A stretch of DNA of 64,000 bases from NCBI RefSeq assembly GCF_001557535.2, contig NZ_CP014309.1, positions 372,001 through 436,000 on the forward strand, given 5' to 3'. Under the pieces are notes generated by a model. It was not told the origin of the DNA, did not search any database, and was given only the letters and a program-made list of their open reading frames with translations. The stretch is from Burkholderia sp. PAMC 26561 (GTDB lineage Bacteria; Pseudomonadota; Gammaproteobacteria; Burkholderiales; Burkholderiaceae). Position 1 is the first letter of the stretch. Every line of letters begins with the position of its first letter. This document shows positions 39,255 to 48,892 of the stretch, piece by piece. The position numbers and the translations under genes are program-made.

Positions 39255-39352
39255 GTCTTCGCTCCGCTTTCAGCCGTTTTGAGGCTCAGCCCGTGCAGTC
39301 GGATGAAAGTCAAAACCTCAACTTATTCCACTGTCTTCGGAACCCATTCGCA

Positions 39353-40942
39353 TCACTCCATAGGTTGAACCAGATGACCGGCTGTTGGGGCATCCGGCGC
39401 ACTAGCCCTCGCAGGCCTTTGAAACAGAACAAATGTCAGCATGCCGGTAACAGCAGCGACGATAGCCGCTACCAGGCATGCGAGACCAAATCCTGCGGCG
39501 AAGGATGTTGACGCAGCTGAGAGGAGATGAACACGGATTGAATCAGGCAGGTTGGTGAATGCCCCCACCAGGTCACCCGACGCGATGCGAGGCGCGGCCT
39601 CGGCGGCACTTTTCGGATCGAGGCCAAGTGCCGAAGCCGCTGTAAGAAAGTGCCTGGTAGCCGACGACGAGAGTGCCGCTCCGAGGCCGGCAACGGCAAG
39701 CAGAAGCCCGGTGAAGCGCGTTGTCGATGTCAAGCCAGACGCCATCCCCGAGCGCTGCGGAGGCACGGCGCCCTGCATTGCCTTCGAAGTCTCGCTGTTC
39801 AGCAGGCCTGCGCCAGCTCCGAGCGCGACCATGCCCAACGCAAAGACACCGTAGCTCGCGTCGATTCGGCTGAACAGGAAGAGGGACAGGTCACCAACGA
39901 AGGTTGTGGCCAAACCCAGAGTCAGGAGTGCCCGGCTTGAGTAACGTGCTGACAGACTTGCGCCTAGCCGGGGTGTAAAGAACATCGGCAGCGCAAACGG
40001 AAGCATTGCCAAGCCTGCTTTCGCTGGCGTAAAGCCATACGAATTCTGCAGAGCTAAAGGCAGATAAAAGATCATTACCTGCGCTGCGCCCGCATATCCC
40101 AGCATTGCGAAGGCCGTTCCGAGGAACGTCGGTTGTTTGAACAGCGTGAAATCGATCATCGGCCGTTCCTGCCGCACTTCAATGGCAACAAACGCGACAA
40201 ATAGAACAACCGACGCGAGGAGTCGCCAAGCAATTGCGAAGGAAGTCCAACCAAGGCTGTTACCATCAATTAGCCCCCAAATTAATAGAAACAAACTGGT
40301 GCTGAACGTAGCTATTCCGCCCAGATCAAGACGTTTCGCTTCGTGATCGCGAGACTCTTTGAAAACCTTCGCGGTTGCAACGAGGAAGACTATTCCGACT
40401 GGCAGGTTGAGCAAGAATGCCCATCGCCATCCGAAGAAGTCGGTGATGACGCCTCCAGCAATCGGGCCGCTCGTAATCGCGATACCGAGGCATGCTCCCC
40501 AGAAGCCATAGGCTCGGGCTCTGTCCGCGCCTGAAAATGTCTTGTTTATAACGGCCATCGAAGCCGTTAGCAGTAGGCTGGCACCCACTCCCTGCAACGC
40601 ACGCGCCAAGTTCAACATGAGCGAAGAGGTTGCAAATCCGCAGAGGGCTGACGCGACGGTGAAAATCGCCAGACCAATCAAGGTGGCCCGCTTCCGGCCA
40701 TGCCGGTCGGCGAACGAGCCGGCCGCTAGCAGAAGCGCCGAGAAGGTCAGTACATACGCGCTGACGACCCATTCAATATCAGTGAACGTTGCGCCGAGCG
40801 ACCGCGCGATGGCGGGCAGCGATACGGCAACAATATTTGAGTCCAGCATGATGAGAGACGAAACAGCAGACGCGACCAGCAGAATCAGGAATTTTCCTGG
40901 TTCGTACCCGCGCTTAGCGTCTCCCTGGCTTCCTTGGGGCAT
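39353..40942 (-). CDS. MFS drug efflux transporter, DHA2 (EmrB/QacA) type
   Basis: A 529-residue inner-membrane protein with 14 hydrophobic segments. LDSNIVAVSLPAIARSLGAT in helix 1 is the DHA2 motif, followed by FADRHGRKRATLIGLAIF (motif A) and GVGASLLLTASMAVI. The MarR gene ends 9 bp upstream. EmrB-like pumps extrude hydrophobic toxic compounds with proton exchange; the fusion protein partner is not encoded adjacent here. Confidence 0.9.
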   Translation of the reverse strand: MPQGSQGDAKRGYEPGKFLILLVASAVSSLIMLDSNIVAVSLPAIARSLGATFTDIEWVVSAYVLTFSALLLAAGSFADRHGRKRATLIGLAIFTVASALCGFATSSLMLNLARALQGVGASLLLTASMAVINKTFSGADRARAYGFWGACLGIAITSGPIAGGVITDFFGWRWAFLLNLPVGIVFLVATAKVFKESRDHEAKRLDLGGIATFSTSLFLLIWGLIDGNSLGWTSFAIAWRLLASVVLFVAFVAIEVRQERPMIDFTLFKQPTFLGTAFAMLGYAGAAQVMIFYLPLALQNSYGFTPAKAGLAMLPFALPMFFTPRLGASLSARYSSRALLTLGLATTFVGDLSLFLFSRIDASYGVFALGMVALGAGAGLLNSETSKAMQGAVPPQRSGMASGLTSTTRFTGLLLAVAGLGAALSSSATRHFLTAASALGLDPKSAAEAAPRIASGDLVGAFTNLPDSIRVHLLSAASTSFAAGFGLACLVAAIVAAVTGMLTFVLFQRPARASAPDAPTAGHLVQPME

Positions 40943-40951
40943 AGCAAACTC

Positions 40952-41437
40952 CTATTTTCCTGTTGCCCTACGGCGTTGGGTGCCGTGCGCGGTTGAGCTG
41001 TCGGCCGTGACCCGAAGGAGCGCCATGCGAAGAGCTCCAGCTTCCTCGACACCAAATCTGTTCTCAAATTGTTCTTGTGCTGCTTGCCACATCACCTGAG
41101 CTTCTGAGATCTTCCTGCGTCCGTCTGGAGTCAGTACGATCCGTTTGATTCGACGATCCGCTCGATCCGCCGCCGACGTGATAAACCCATCCCGCTCAAG
41201 CGGACGAAGATTCTTTCCCAAGGTTGATCGATCCATTGCAAGGGCGTCCGCCAGTTCTCCCATTGTTGGCGCAGTGCCGGCACCTCGGTCGATCTCTGCA
41301 AGAACTGATAGCTGCGTTGAGCGCAGCCCGGACGGTCCGAGAAATTCGTCATACGCCTGCGACAGACGTCGAGAAGCCTTTCGGAGCGCGGTGTTGTTGC
41401 ACCGGTGGAGTTCGATCAAAACAACAGCCGCTGACAT
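40952..41437 (-). CDS. MarR-family repressor of the efflux operon
   Basis: A 161-residue regulator with SGLRSTQLSVLAEI, the recognition helix TMGELADALAMDRSTLGKNL, RPLERDGFIT and the wing ADRRIKRIVLTPDGRRKI. It is the first gene of the marR-emrB-tetR operon, and two direct repeats of a TATA-rich motif lie 19-57 bp before its start, suited to autorepression. It is a paralogue of the MarR at 37.8 kb. Confidence 0.88.
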   Translation of the reverse strand: MSAAVVLIELHRCNNTALRKASRRLSQAYDEFLGPSGLRSTQLSVLAEIDRGAGTAPTMGELADALAMDRSTLGKNLRPLERDGFITSAADRADRRIKRIVLTPDGRRKISEAQVMWQAAQEQFENRFGVEEAGALRMALLRVTADSSTAHGTQRRRATGK

Positions 41438-41455
41438 GAATGCACCTAATTAAGG

Positions 41456-41494
41456 GGATATACCCGTATTTACGAAGAGAGGATATACACGTAT
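41456..41494 (-). promoter_or_regulatory. Tandem candidate operators upstream of marR-emrB
   Basis: Two direct copies, ggatatacccgtat (41456-41469) and ggatatacacgtat (41481-41494), differ at one position and start 25 bp apart. On the coding strand they read ATACGGGTATATCC and ATACGTGTATATCC. Their place just before the MarR start suggests regulator binding or an overlapping -10 region. Confidence 0.6.
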
Positions 41495-41593
41495 CACGAC
41501 CGTGTCAACGCTGCTGCCGTTTCCGAAGTACTCGCCATCGGAGCTTCCAAGCTCAAAGGTACTGGGGCTCGGTTGCGCGGCATATTGAAGGGG

Positions 41594-41713
41594 CAGCATC
41601 GAGCGAACCACAACTCGCGACTGGTCGAGCGGTTGCTTCGTGACATTGGAATCGACTTTTCGCAGGGTTTTCTGCGACATCGACCGGTTCCGCTTGACCA
41701 ACTACTAAGGTAA
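41594..41713 (+). pseudogene. Possible EAL-domain phosphodiesterase tail fragment
   Basis: The last part of this frame reads RLVERLLRDIGIDFSQGFLR, then HRPVPLDQLLR and a stop. The IGIDFSQGF-xx-RP pattern is the C-terminal end of EAL domains that hydrolyse cyclic di-GMP. Nothing of the catalytic part is present upstream. The rest of the 41438-42195 interval shows no gene. Confidence 0.45.
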
Positions 41714-42195
41714 GCGGACAAGTGATAGCCAAATCAAGCGGGGCAGCATGCAGCCCGACCCAACAGCGGTCAAGTTCTGTCGGCTGCTAGGCCGAGATAG
41801 CGGTTTTCGTAGGAAAATTGCACGCACATCGTGCGTGTACCGACAGGCGACCATACCTATAGACAACTTGAGTTGGAATCCAACCCTTGTAAAGTCAAGT
41901 TGATTACAAAGAATATAGTTGAGGGACCACCTGCCAAGATCCCGCACGATGATGCCTTGGGATTTAAAGCCGGATGGCGCGGGCATCGTGATGCATACAG
42001 GAGCTGCGGCAGCTTGGCGCGTTCGGGCGGCAGTCTTCAGCGCCAGCAAGCTCTTTCTTCTGGCGGCAACCACGTACGCTTGCTAACGAAACATCAGCAT
42101 TTATTGCAGCCTTCGATTCCGTTGATTGGACGTCATCCTGCAAGGCTTTTGCATGTCCGGTCGCGTTCAAAAGCGCCGTAGAATAAGAGATCATA

Positions 42196-42909
42196 ATGAT
42201 TGACTTGCTAGAGTTGGCGCTAAGCGCGCATGGAGGCCTTTCGCGCTGGCAGCATTTAACTGACACAAACGCTGTCATGTCGACGACCGGATCGCTGTGG
42301 GCGAAGAAGCGGCGATCCGACGACTTGATCCACTTGGCCATCGCTGCAGCGACGCGTGACCAGCACGTGATTATCAAGCCGTTTCCCGCAACTGATTGTC
42401 ACGCTTTATTCGAGCCGGAATACGTGAGTATCGAAACAATCGGAGATATCCTTCTTGATCACCGCGAGAGCCCGCGCGCTGGGATCGCAAAGCGCGGTGA
42501 TGACGAAAAATGGGACGATCTCGACGTCGCGTATTTTCTTGGATACTTGCTTTGGACATATCTGACATTGCCATTCCATTATGCGTCTCCAGGATTCGTT
42601 TCCGAGGAATTATCGCAGTGGAAAGAGAAGGGGGAGACATGGCGCCGATTGAAGATCAAGTTTCCTTCCGATTTCGCAGCGCATTCACGTAGCCAGATTG
42701 CTTACTTTGGTAACGACGGCTTGATTCGCCGCCTTGACTATTCGATTGACGTGCTTGGTGCGATACCGTGCGTTGACTATGCGTCAGACTATCGGGAGTT
42801 CAACGGCATCATGCTACCCACAGTGCACGAAGTTCATAGCCATCTACCAAATGACAAAGACGGCGAAGTCCTGCTTTCGGTGCAGATCGCCACTGTCTCG
42901 TACTTCTAG
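42196..42909 (+). CDS. Conserved-looking hypothetical protein
   Basis: A 237-residue soluble protein without signal peptide. The sequence is rich in Trp, Tyr and Asp and shows strand-like alternation in the second half (LKIKFPSDFAAHSRSQIAYF, LIRRLDYSIDVLGAIP, GIMLPTVHEV), perhaps a LolA-like curved sheet, but no known motif is seen. It is 64 bp upstream of the metallo-beta-lactamase-fold gene and probably co-transcribed. Function unknown. Confidence 0.65.
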   Translation: MIDLLELALSAHGGLSRWQHLTDTNAVMSTTGSLWAKKRRSDDLIHLAIAAATRDQHVIIKPFPATDCHALFEPEYVSIETIGDILLDHRESPRAGIAKRGDDEKWDDLDVAYFLGYLLWTYLTLPFHYASPGFVSEELSQWKEKGETWRRLKIKFPSDFAAHSRSQIAYFGNDGLIRRLDYSIDVLGAIPCVDYASDYREFNGIMLPTVHEVHSHLPNDKDGEVLLSVQIATVSYF

Positions 42910-42973
42910 GCATCATCTGCGCCGGCTTTCGCAAAACGCTGTAGCGGCAAACTTTGCTTTGGGAGAAATCTTC

Positions 42974-43954
42974 ATGTCCCAGCTTCAAATGGTTGATCGC
43001 ATCGAGATTAGAGTCCTTGTTGACAATGTCACCGACAGTCTTTCGTCAACACCACACTCCGTGACACGGGAGTGGTCGTTACTGGAAAGCAGGGGAATGC
43101 GACTGATTGGTGGGGGTGCACTCTGCTGCGCAAATCATGGGCTGTCTCTCCTTGTAACCGCCTACAGCGGTGAAAAAGAAAGGACCCTATTGTTTGACGG
43201 CGGCCCGGTGGATTACGCCGTTGAGCGCAATGGCATCCGGATGGGGGTGGATTTCGGTGCAGTCGAAGCGATAGTTTTGTCGCATGGGCATTGGGACCAT
43301 GCGGGGGGGCTGCCACGTGCTCTGGAGCTCATATCGCAGGGAAACGACGGTACTCCAGTTCCGCTCTACCTGCATCCGGGAATGTTCGAGCTGAGAGGGG
43401 TACGTCGCCCCGACGGCAGTGTGATGCCGATGGCTCCTGTCCCGCTGCCGCAGGAATGGGCAAGGCTGGGTGCTGTCCCGATTGTGACTACGGTCGAACA
43501 ATTATGCCTCGATAACACATTCTTTATCAGCGGGGAAATCCCTCGGGTCACGGCCTTCGAGGTTGGCTTTCCAGGGCATGTGCGACAACCATCCGGGAGT
43601 GAAACTTGGGACGCAGATCCACTTCTGGTTGATGAACGGTTTCTCGCTTGTCACGTTCGCGACAAGGGTTTGATACTGTTTAGCGCCTGCTCTCATGCTG
43701 GAATCGTGAACGTCTTGCGTCAAGCAACTGAAGTTTTCCCAAACGTCAAAATACACGCGGTGATAGGCGGCCTACATCTTTCAGGCCCGAACGAAGCCAT
43801 CATTTCGGAAACTGTTCGCGATATGGGTGCGTTTAATGTTGATGTCTTCGTTCCCGCGCACTGCACCGGTTGGCGTGCCGTCAACGCAATGGTGAGGGAG
43901 TATGGTGAAAGCGCTGTGATGCCTTGCGCTGTCGGAAAGATGTATGTTTTTTGA
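42974..43954 (+). CDS. MBL-fold metallo-hydrolase (COG1237-like)
   Basis: A 326-residue protein with the metallo-beta-lactamase motif SHGHWDHAGG (H-x-H-x-D-H), a second His in SACSHAGIVN, and GGLHL near the C-terminal His. This arrangement matches the branch similar to archaeal dihydropterin-ribofuranosyl-aminobenzene phosphate synthase. The ATG at 42974 has a GGGAGA site; a longer open frame overlaps the preceding gene and is not credible. No signal peptide. The substrate is unknown. Confidence 0.85.
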   Translation: MSQLQMVDRIEIRVLVDNVTDSLSSTPHSVTREWSLLESRGMRLIGGGALCCANHGLSLLVTAYSGEKERTLLFDGGPVDYAVERNGIRMGVDFGAVEAIVLSHGHWDHAGGLPRALELISQGNDGTPVPLYLHPGMFELRGVRRPDGSVMPMAPVPLPQEWARLGAVPIVTTVEQLCLDNTFFISGEIPRVTAFEVGFPGHVRQPSGSETWDADPLLVDERFLACHVRDKGLILFSACSHAGIVNVLRQATEVFPNVKIHAVIGGLHLSGPNEAIISETVRDMGAFNVDVFVPAHCTGWRAVNAMVREYGESAVMPCAVGKMYVF

Positions 43955-44252
43955 GCGGAGCCCAGGGCTTGGCGCAGCGCATAGGTGAGCGCTAAGTATT
44001 TAGTGTTTGCCAGATCTACCCTCATTCACTGGTTGTCTTGAGTGCCATGCTGACGCAACGCATGTGCGATTAAACTGCGCTTCCAATTAGACAGATCAGG
44101 GCGCACGCGCGCGGTGCACATGCCGAAAACCAAAGGGCACTAGGCAGGAAATTCGTGCCTTGCGATATAAGACTCCCGGGCGTCATTTCTCCTGGCCTGA
44201 CGGGGTGCCGCTTCGAATCGAGGCAATTTACCCGTCTGCTATAGTTTTAGGC

Positions 44253-44751
44253 ATGGCTAATGACTCGTACGCAAACGCTTATGCAGATGACGACCGGCGT
44301 CCGGTCGGATCTCTCAACGCGAGGGGAAGCGCACGGAAATTCCGGCCACCGTCGAACGGTGCGCGGCTTGGCAGAACGCACTTATCGCAGCGTGGCACAG
44401 CATCCGATTTGAGTCCTTACATAAATTTTCCCGCAGTATTGGGAAACTCGTCGCGCAGCATCTCTTCGGGATTCAGAATGTCGTCGTCGTGCATCACACA
44501 AACTGCAGAGGGACAAGCTACACCGCCGATGGCATTATTGGTGCTCACAAGCATAAGCATGGGGTCTACATTGGCAATCTCTACGATAGCGACAGTGTCT
44601 GCATAACCGACTTGAAGCCGCACTTGCACATGATGTCAAGCTGATTCGCGAACACTTGGGCACGCCAAAGCATGCCGACATTTACGGTCTTCGATATGAC
44701 TCGGACAACGGGTCTTTGATGGGCGTCATAAACGATATGCGCAAGGCTTAA
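44253..44751 (+). pseudogene. Beta-carbonic anhydrase-like pseudogene
   Basis: Pieces of one protein appear in three frames: MANDSYANAYADDDRRPVG at the start, then SIGKLVAQHLFGIQNVVVVH followed by HTNCRGTSYTADG, and finally AHDVKLIREHLGTPKHADIY then GLRYDSDNGSLMGVINDMRK. The HHTNC segment corresponds to the second zinc-ligand His-x2-Cys of beta-carbonic anhydrases, and the last segment matches the family's PK-x(4)-YG end. The first zinc Cys (CMD motif) is not recognisable. A one-base loss near 44613 links the last two frames. It cannot give a working enzyme. Confidence 0.55.
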
Positions 44752-45728
44752 GCGCAACCTCATGGCGATCAGCTATTAAGATCATGGCGAAAATGCCTGC
44801 TTCAAATCTGAGGTGGTTCGTTCACGTCTCGGGTTGGATGCGGACTGACGCGGGCGACCACGCGAGGCGCTCGTTGACGCGAAAAATTATGGCGTTTAGT
44901 GACACACAACCTTTATGCGAGAAGGGGCACGGCGCAATGCCGTGCCCAACGATTTCGACGCGAAGTAATCACGGTCGCGAAGCGGTAGGTCGCCGAGGCA
45001 GGTTGGCCAAGGTTCTCGATATTTGAAAAGTCCGCCTCGCGGCGGTGCTCCCGTCTCTGCACAAGCCACTCGTGGCAGGGGAGGTCGGCGCAATGCGCGG
45101 CCCGTCAAGCTAATAAGTGTCCTGCGCAATTGATGCGAGCGGCCCGCACAGTTGCCTTCTTTTATCGCCTGATTTATAACGGCTCTAATTCAACAGCGCA
45201 ATTGATTTGTAAATAAGCGCATATACGCCTATTTGTCAAAATTTTTTTATCCATCTTGACTAATAGGTGTATATAAACGCATTATCGACTAAGCTTAGAG
45301 GGCAGGGGTGCGCTAACGAGTCGTCAAAAATATTCGCGAATCGTTTTCACACGCGAAAGTACTGCGGGACGCGCCCGCCTGGCAGGGACGGATCGGGCAT
45401 CTTAATGCACAAGGGGTGATGCAAGGTTCGCTAGAAGTGCCGCTGAAGGTGGCATGCTTGCGTATGTGAGTTGCGGAAGATGGTTGATGTCAGGTGACGG
45501 CCAGTTGTTCTCGCCAGATCAACGGCGCCGCGGGATCGGTTTCCCCTGCCTATTTGGTGGCGCCGGGGCATTGCGAGGCTCGAACGCATCGTCGCCAGAT
45601 GCCAAAAACTGAAATGGCTTCGGCCGCCGCCACGTAGGGTGGATCAGGGTCACTGTCGCTGATTACAGCATCGTCGCGGGCATAGGCCCTTCCGGACCTA
45701 ACTCAATAAGCCAGGAAAGTATCTCAAA
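44752..45728. other. Long intergenic region with an AT-rich inverted repeat
   Basis: About 980 bp before the large regulator gene, with no supported gene. Short frames such as 44784-45026 have no motif. The main structure is the inverted repeat near 45.25 kb described separately. Confidence 0.45.
45221..45274. repeat. Inverted repeat of 19-bp arms with TTGAC and GTATAT elements
   Basis: The arm atatacgcctatttgtcaa (45221-45239) and the reverse complement of 45256-45274 agree at 17 of 19 positions, separated by 16 AT-rich bases. Each arm contains TTGAC(A/T)AATAGG(C/T)GTATAT reading outward. It may be a divergent promoter or operator pair. Confidence 0.65.
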
Positions 45729-48617
45729 ATGGATCGTTGTGCAGTCATATTCGAACGGTTTTCTTTCGGGCGGTGCGAAATTTCGGTCGCACAGCGCCAG
45801 ATCAGGTATTGCGGCGAAGTTATTGCCGTTGGTGACCGGTCGTTCGAGATTCTGCTTACACTTGCGAAAGCACGTGGAACGATTGTAAGCAAGGGCGAAC
45901 TGATGGCGACTGTCTGGCCACAGCGCGTTGTTGAGGCAAACACTCTCGAATCCCATGTGTCGTCCCTGCGCAAAGTGCTTGGCACGGAGCGTGTTGCGAT
46001 CCGTACCATCGCAGGCAGGGGTTACCAGTTCGTTGCTGATATCGTCGGTGAAGCAGAAAATCGGTCTTCAGGCCGCGAAACCGGCCTACCGGCCAGGCTA
46101 TCCCCGCTCGTTGGGAGGGAAGCGGCCATAGCGACTCTTACGCAAATGGTGGAGTCGGACCGCCTCGTCACATTGCTCGGCACGGGTGGGATCGGGAAAA
46201 CGCGCCTTGCAATCGAAACAGCAAGGTGCCTTGCAAGCTCGTTTCCCGACCGGGTTTGTCTGGCGGAACTTGCCAACCTTTCGTCGGGCGACCATGTTGC
46301 AATGTGCGTCGCAACTGCCCTTGGATTTCCGCCTGCGGACAGTCAAATACTTGAGGACCGGGTGGCTTCCGTCCTGAGTGACAAGAAAATTCTGCTGGTG
46401 ATCGACAACTGTGAGCACATCATTGAAGCCGTAGCTAGAACTGTGGAGACTGTACTTAGGGCCTCGCCATTACTTCACATTATTGCAACATCGCGAGAGG
46501 TCCTCCGCGTGGAGGGTGAAAGAATTTATCAAGTACCCGCGCTTGTAGTTCCCCTGCTGGATAGCGACACCGTGCAAGATGTCTCAAGGCACAGCGCGGT
46601 ACAGCTTCTCGATAAGCGTCTACGCGCTGCCGGCTTCGTTGGGAATGACGATATTGAAACGGCTAGATACAAAGCTCGAATCTGCCGGCGTCTCGACGGT
46701 CTTCCGCTAGCGATCGAACTCGCGGCCGCGCATGCGCAGGTTCTGGGTATAAAGTGCGTCGCTGAGCGACTGGAAGATAGGTTTGAATTGTTCAACCGGG
46801 GAAGCCGAGCGGTCTCTGCACGACATCAAACACTACGCGGCGCGTTGGATTGGAGCTACGACCTTCTCACAGATTCCGAACAGCAGATATTTGCGAGACT
46901 CAGCGTATTCGCCGGCGCGTTCTCAATCGAAACCGCCCAAGCCATTGCTTCCGACGAGGAAATGTCCCCGAACACCGTCCTCGAGGGAGTCGTGAATCTT
47001 GTGTCGAAGTCACTACTGACAGCTCAGACTTCGGGCGCCGTCATGAGTTACCGGATGCTTGAGACGACTCGCAGTTACGCAGCCGAGAGGCTCGTAGATG
47101 CTGGCGGGCTTTCGTTGACGGCGCGCCGACATGCGGAACACTTCCTCTCCGAATTTGAACGCGAAGAGTTAAATTGGGATCGCTCTGACTCGGGTCAGCT
47201 GCTGCCACGTTTTCGTGAATACCTTGACGACCTACGTTTCGCACTGCGTTGGAGCTTTTCGGACCAGGGGGACGTGGCGCTTGGAATTGCGATCGCCACG
47301 GCTGCTGTCCCGTACTGGATGAAAATTGGGCATGTTGCAGAGTGTCAGTTGAACGTTGAGAACGCTATGGCGCAGATGAACGCGAATCGCATCGCGGATG
47401 TCCAGCGAAAAATGAAGTTGCATCTCGCCCTCGGAGGGGTATTTGTATTCGCGTGTGCTGCCGAGAACGCGCGCGCGCATTTTGAAACTGCTTCGGAACT
47501 GGCGACAAAAGTGGGAGATACGGCCTTTAATCTTAAAGTTCTTTCCGGATTATGGGCGTGCACCTACCTACGCGGACCATTCGGTCTCTCACTACAGTAC
47601 GCAAGACAATTCGAGGAGACTTGCCGGACTTGCGATGTGCGGGATGATGTAATTACCAGTCATCGCATGCTCGGGTCAGCATACTTCTGTGTTGGAGATA
47701 TGAAGCGGGCTCGGGAGCATGTAGAGTCCTATCTTGCAAATGCTTCGTCGATCTCGTATGCATCGACTCTCGGTTTCCTTCTGGACGGCCAAGTCGGAGC
47801 GGAATGCGTTCTGGCGCACACACTTTGGATGCAAGGCTTCCCGGGCGCCGCAAGTGAAGCTATGCATCGAGCACTCGAGCGCGCGGATAGAGTCGGTGAT
47901 GCCTTGAGTTGCTGGTTTGCTCGCCTGATGTGCTCTTGCCCGCTCACATTACTGATGGGTGGACCATCTGAGCTTCGCAGGCAGGTTGACGATCTTTCGA
48001 ACATTGCGCGTGTACACGGCATGGCGTCGTGGGATGCGCACGTAGATGTTTGGGAGGGTATTGTCACCTCCGCCGAAGGTGATGCAGGAGCGTTTGATCG
48101 ACTAATTGCTCCAGCGTTCGCGAAGTTCTCGGCATGGCAATTCAATGCAAGCCTTACTGGACTGTTCAGTGAGTTGTGCAGGCAGTTGGTGTTGAACGGT
48201 AGGTTGAGCGTGGCAGAGAAGTTTGTCTCAGAAGCGATCGCCCACGCTGAGCGCGTCGAAGATGGCTGCTCCTTGCCCGAATTGCATCGGCTTCGGGGTG
48301 AACTGGAAATTCACGCTGGCCGAGGTGGGTCAGAGCTGGTGGCCGAAGAGGCGTTTTCGCTTTCGTACGAGTTGGCGGAAGATGGTGGTCTACTGGCGTG
48401 GGGACTTCGCGCTGCGCTTAGTCTGGGGAAATTGCGGCAGAATCAGCAACGATACAAGGAGGCACACGACGTCGTCGAACACGTTCGGTGCCGCTTTACC
48501 GAGGCGTCCGATACAATCGACTTAATCGCCGCAGACAGGTTTCTTTCTGAGACTCGGAAAGCTGCGATGCGTTGCTGTAGTCCAGACTTGCCGGTGAGAC
48601 TCTTGCCCGGTGCTTGA
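45729..48617 (+). CDS. Winged-helix / NB-ARC ATPase / helical-repeat transcriptional regulator
   Basis: A 962-residue protein. Residues about 1-100 form an OmpR/PhoB-type winged helix (GDRSFEILLTLAKARGTIVS, ESHVSSLRKVLG, IRTIAGRGYQF). Residues about 125-430 are an NB-ARC/AAA-like ATPase with Walker A LLGTGGIGKTRLA, Walker B KILLVIDNCEH, a sensor IATSREVLRVEGE and the GLPLAIELAAA motif. The remainder is a long helical array, probably TPR-like repeats. There is no receiver domain, so it is a signal-integrating ATPase regulator rather than a two-component partner. Such regulators often control neighbouring enzymes, but here neighbours are IS elements and FixJ-like regulators. Targets are unknown. 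Confidence 0.87.
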   Translation: MDRCAVIFERFSFGRCEISVAQRQIRYCGEVIAVGDRSFEILLTLAKARGTIVSKGELMATVWPQRVVEANTLESHVSSLRKVLGTERVAIRTIAGRGYQFVADIVGEAENRSSGRETGLPARLSPLVGREAAIATLTQMVESDRLVTLLGTGGIGKTRLAIETARCLASSFPDRVCLAELANLSSGDHVAMCVATALGFPPADSQILEDRVASVLSDKKILLVIDNCEHIIEAVARTVETVLRASPLLHIIATSREVLRVEGERIYQVPALVVPLLDSDTVQDVSRHSAVQLLDKRLRAAGFVGNDDIETARYKARICRRLDGLPLAIELAAAHAQVLGIKCVAERLEDRFELFNRGSRAVSARHQTLRGALDWSYDLLTDSEQQIFARLSVFAGAFSIETAQAIASDEEMSPNTVLEGVVNLVSKSLLTAQTSGAVMSYRMLETTRSYAAERLVDAGGLSLTARRHAEHFLSEFEREELNWDRSDSGQLLPRFREYLDDLRFALRWSFSDQGDVALGIAIATAAVPYWMKIGHVAECQLNVENAMAQMNANRIADVQRKMKLHLALGGVFVFACAAENARAHFETASELATKVGDTAFNLKVLSGLWACTYLRGPFGLSLQYARQFEETCRTCDVRDDVITSHRMLGSAYFCVGDMKRAREHVESYLANASSISYASTLGFLLDGQVGAECVLAHTLWMQGFPGAASEAMHRALERADRVGDALSCWFARLMCSCPLTLLMGGPSELRRQVDDLSNIARVHGMASWDAHVDVWEGIVTSAEGDAGAFDRLIAPAFAKFSAWQFNASLTGLFSELCRQLVLNGRLSVAEKFVSEAIAHAERVEDGCSLPELHRLRGELEIHAGRGGSELVAEEAFSLSYELAEDGGLLAWGLRAALSLGKLRQNQQRYKEAHDVVEHVRCRFTEASDTIDLIAADRFLSETRKAAMRCCSPDLPVRLLPGA

Positions 48618-48892
48618 CCGGCGTTTCAGGGCCTGCGTCTCGCTTCGGCCCCCAAGCAAGCGAGCCCGACTGAGATACTGACCGGCACGTTGAGTCCAGG
48701 AATCGGAGCCATGCGTTCGCCGTCAATTCTCGACAGTTACCTTTGGAAAGCGGGGAATGCAACCCGTTCCCCGAGCAATCCAGAATGCATTGCATGCCGC
48801 TTCTGTCGCGCTCGACAATATTGCGACACGCGAGGACGGTCGTCGTCAGAAAGGCGGTAGCCAGCTGCGATCCAGGATTTAACAAGAGGCTC

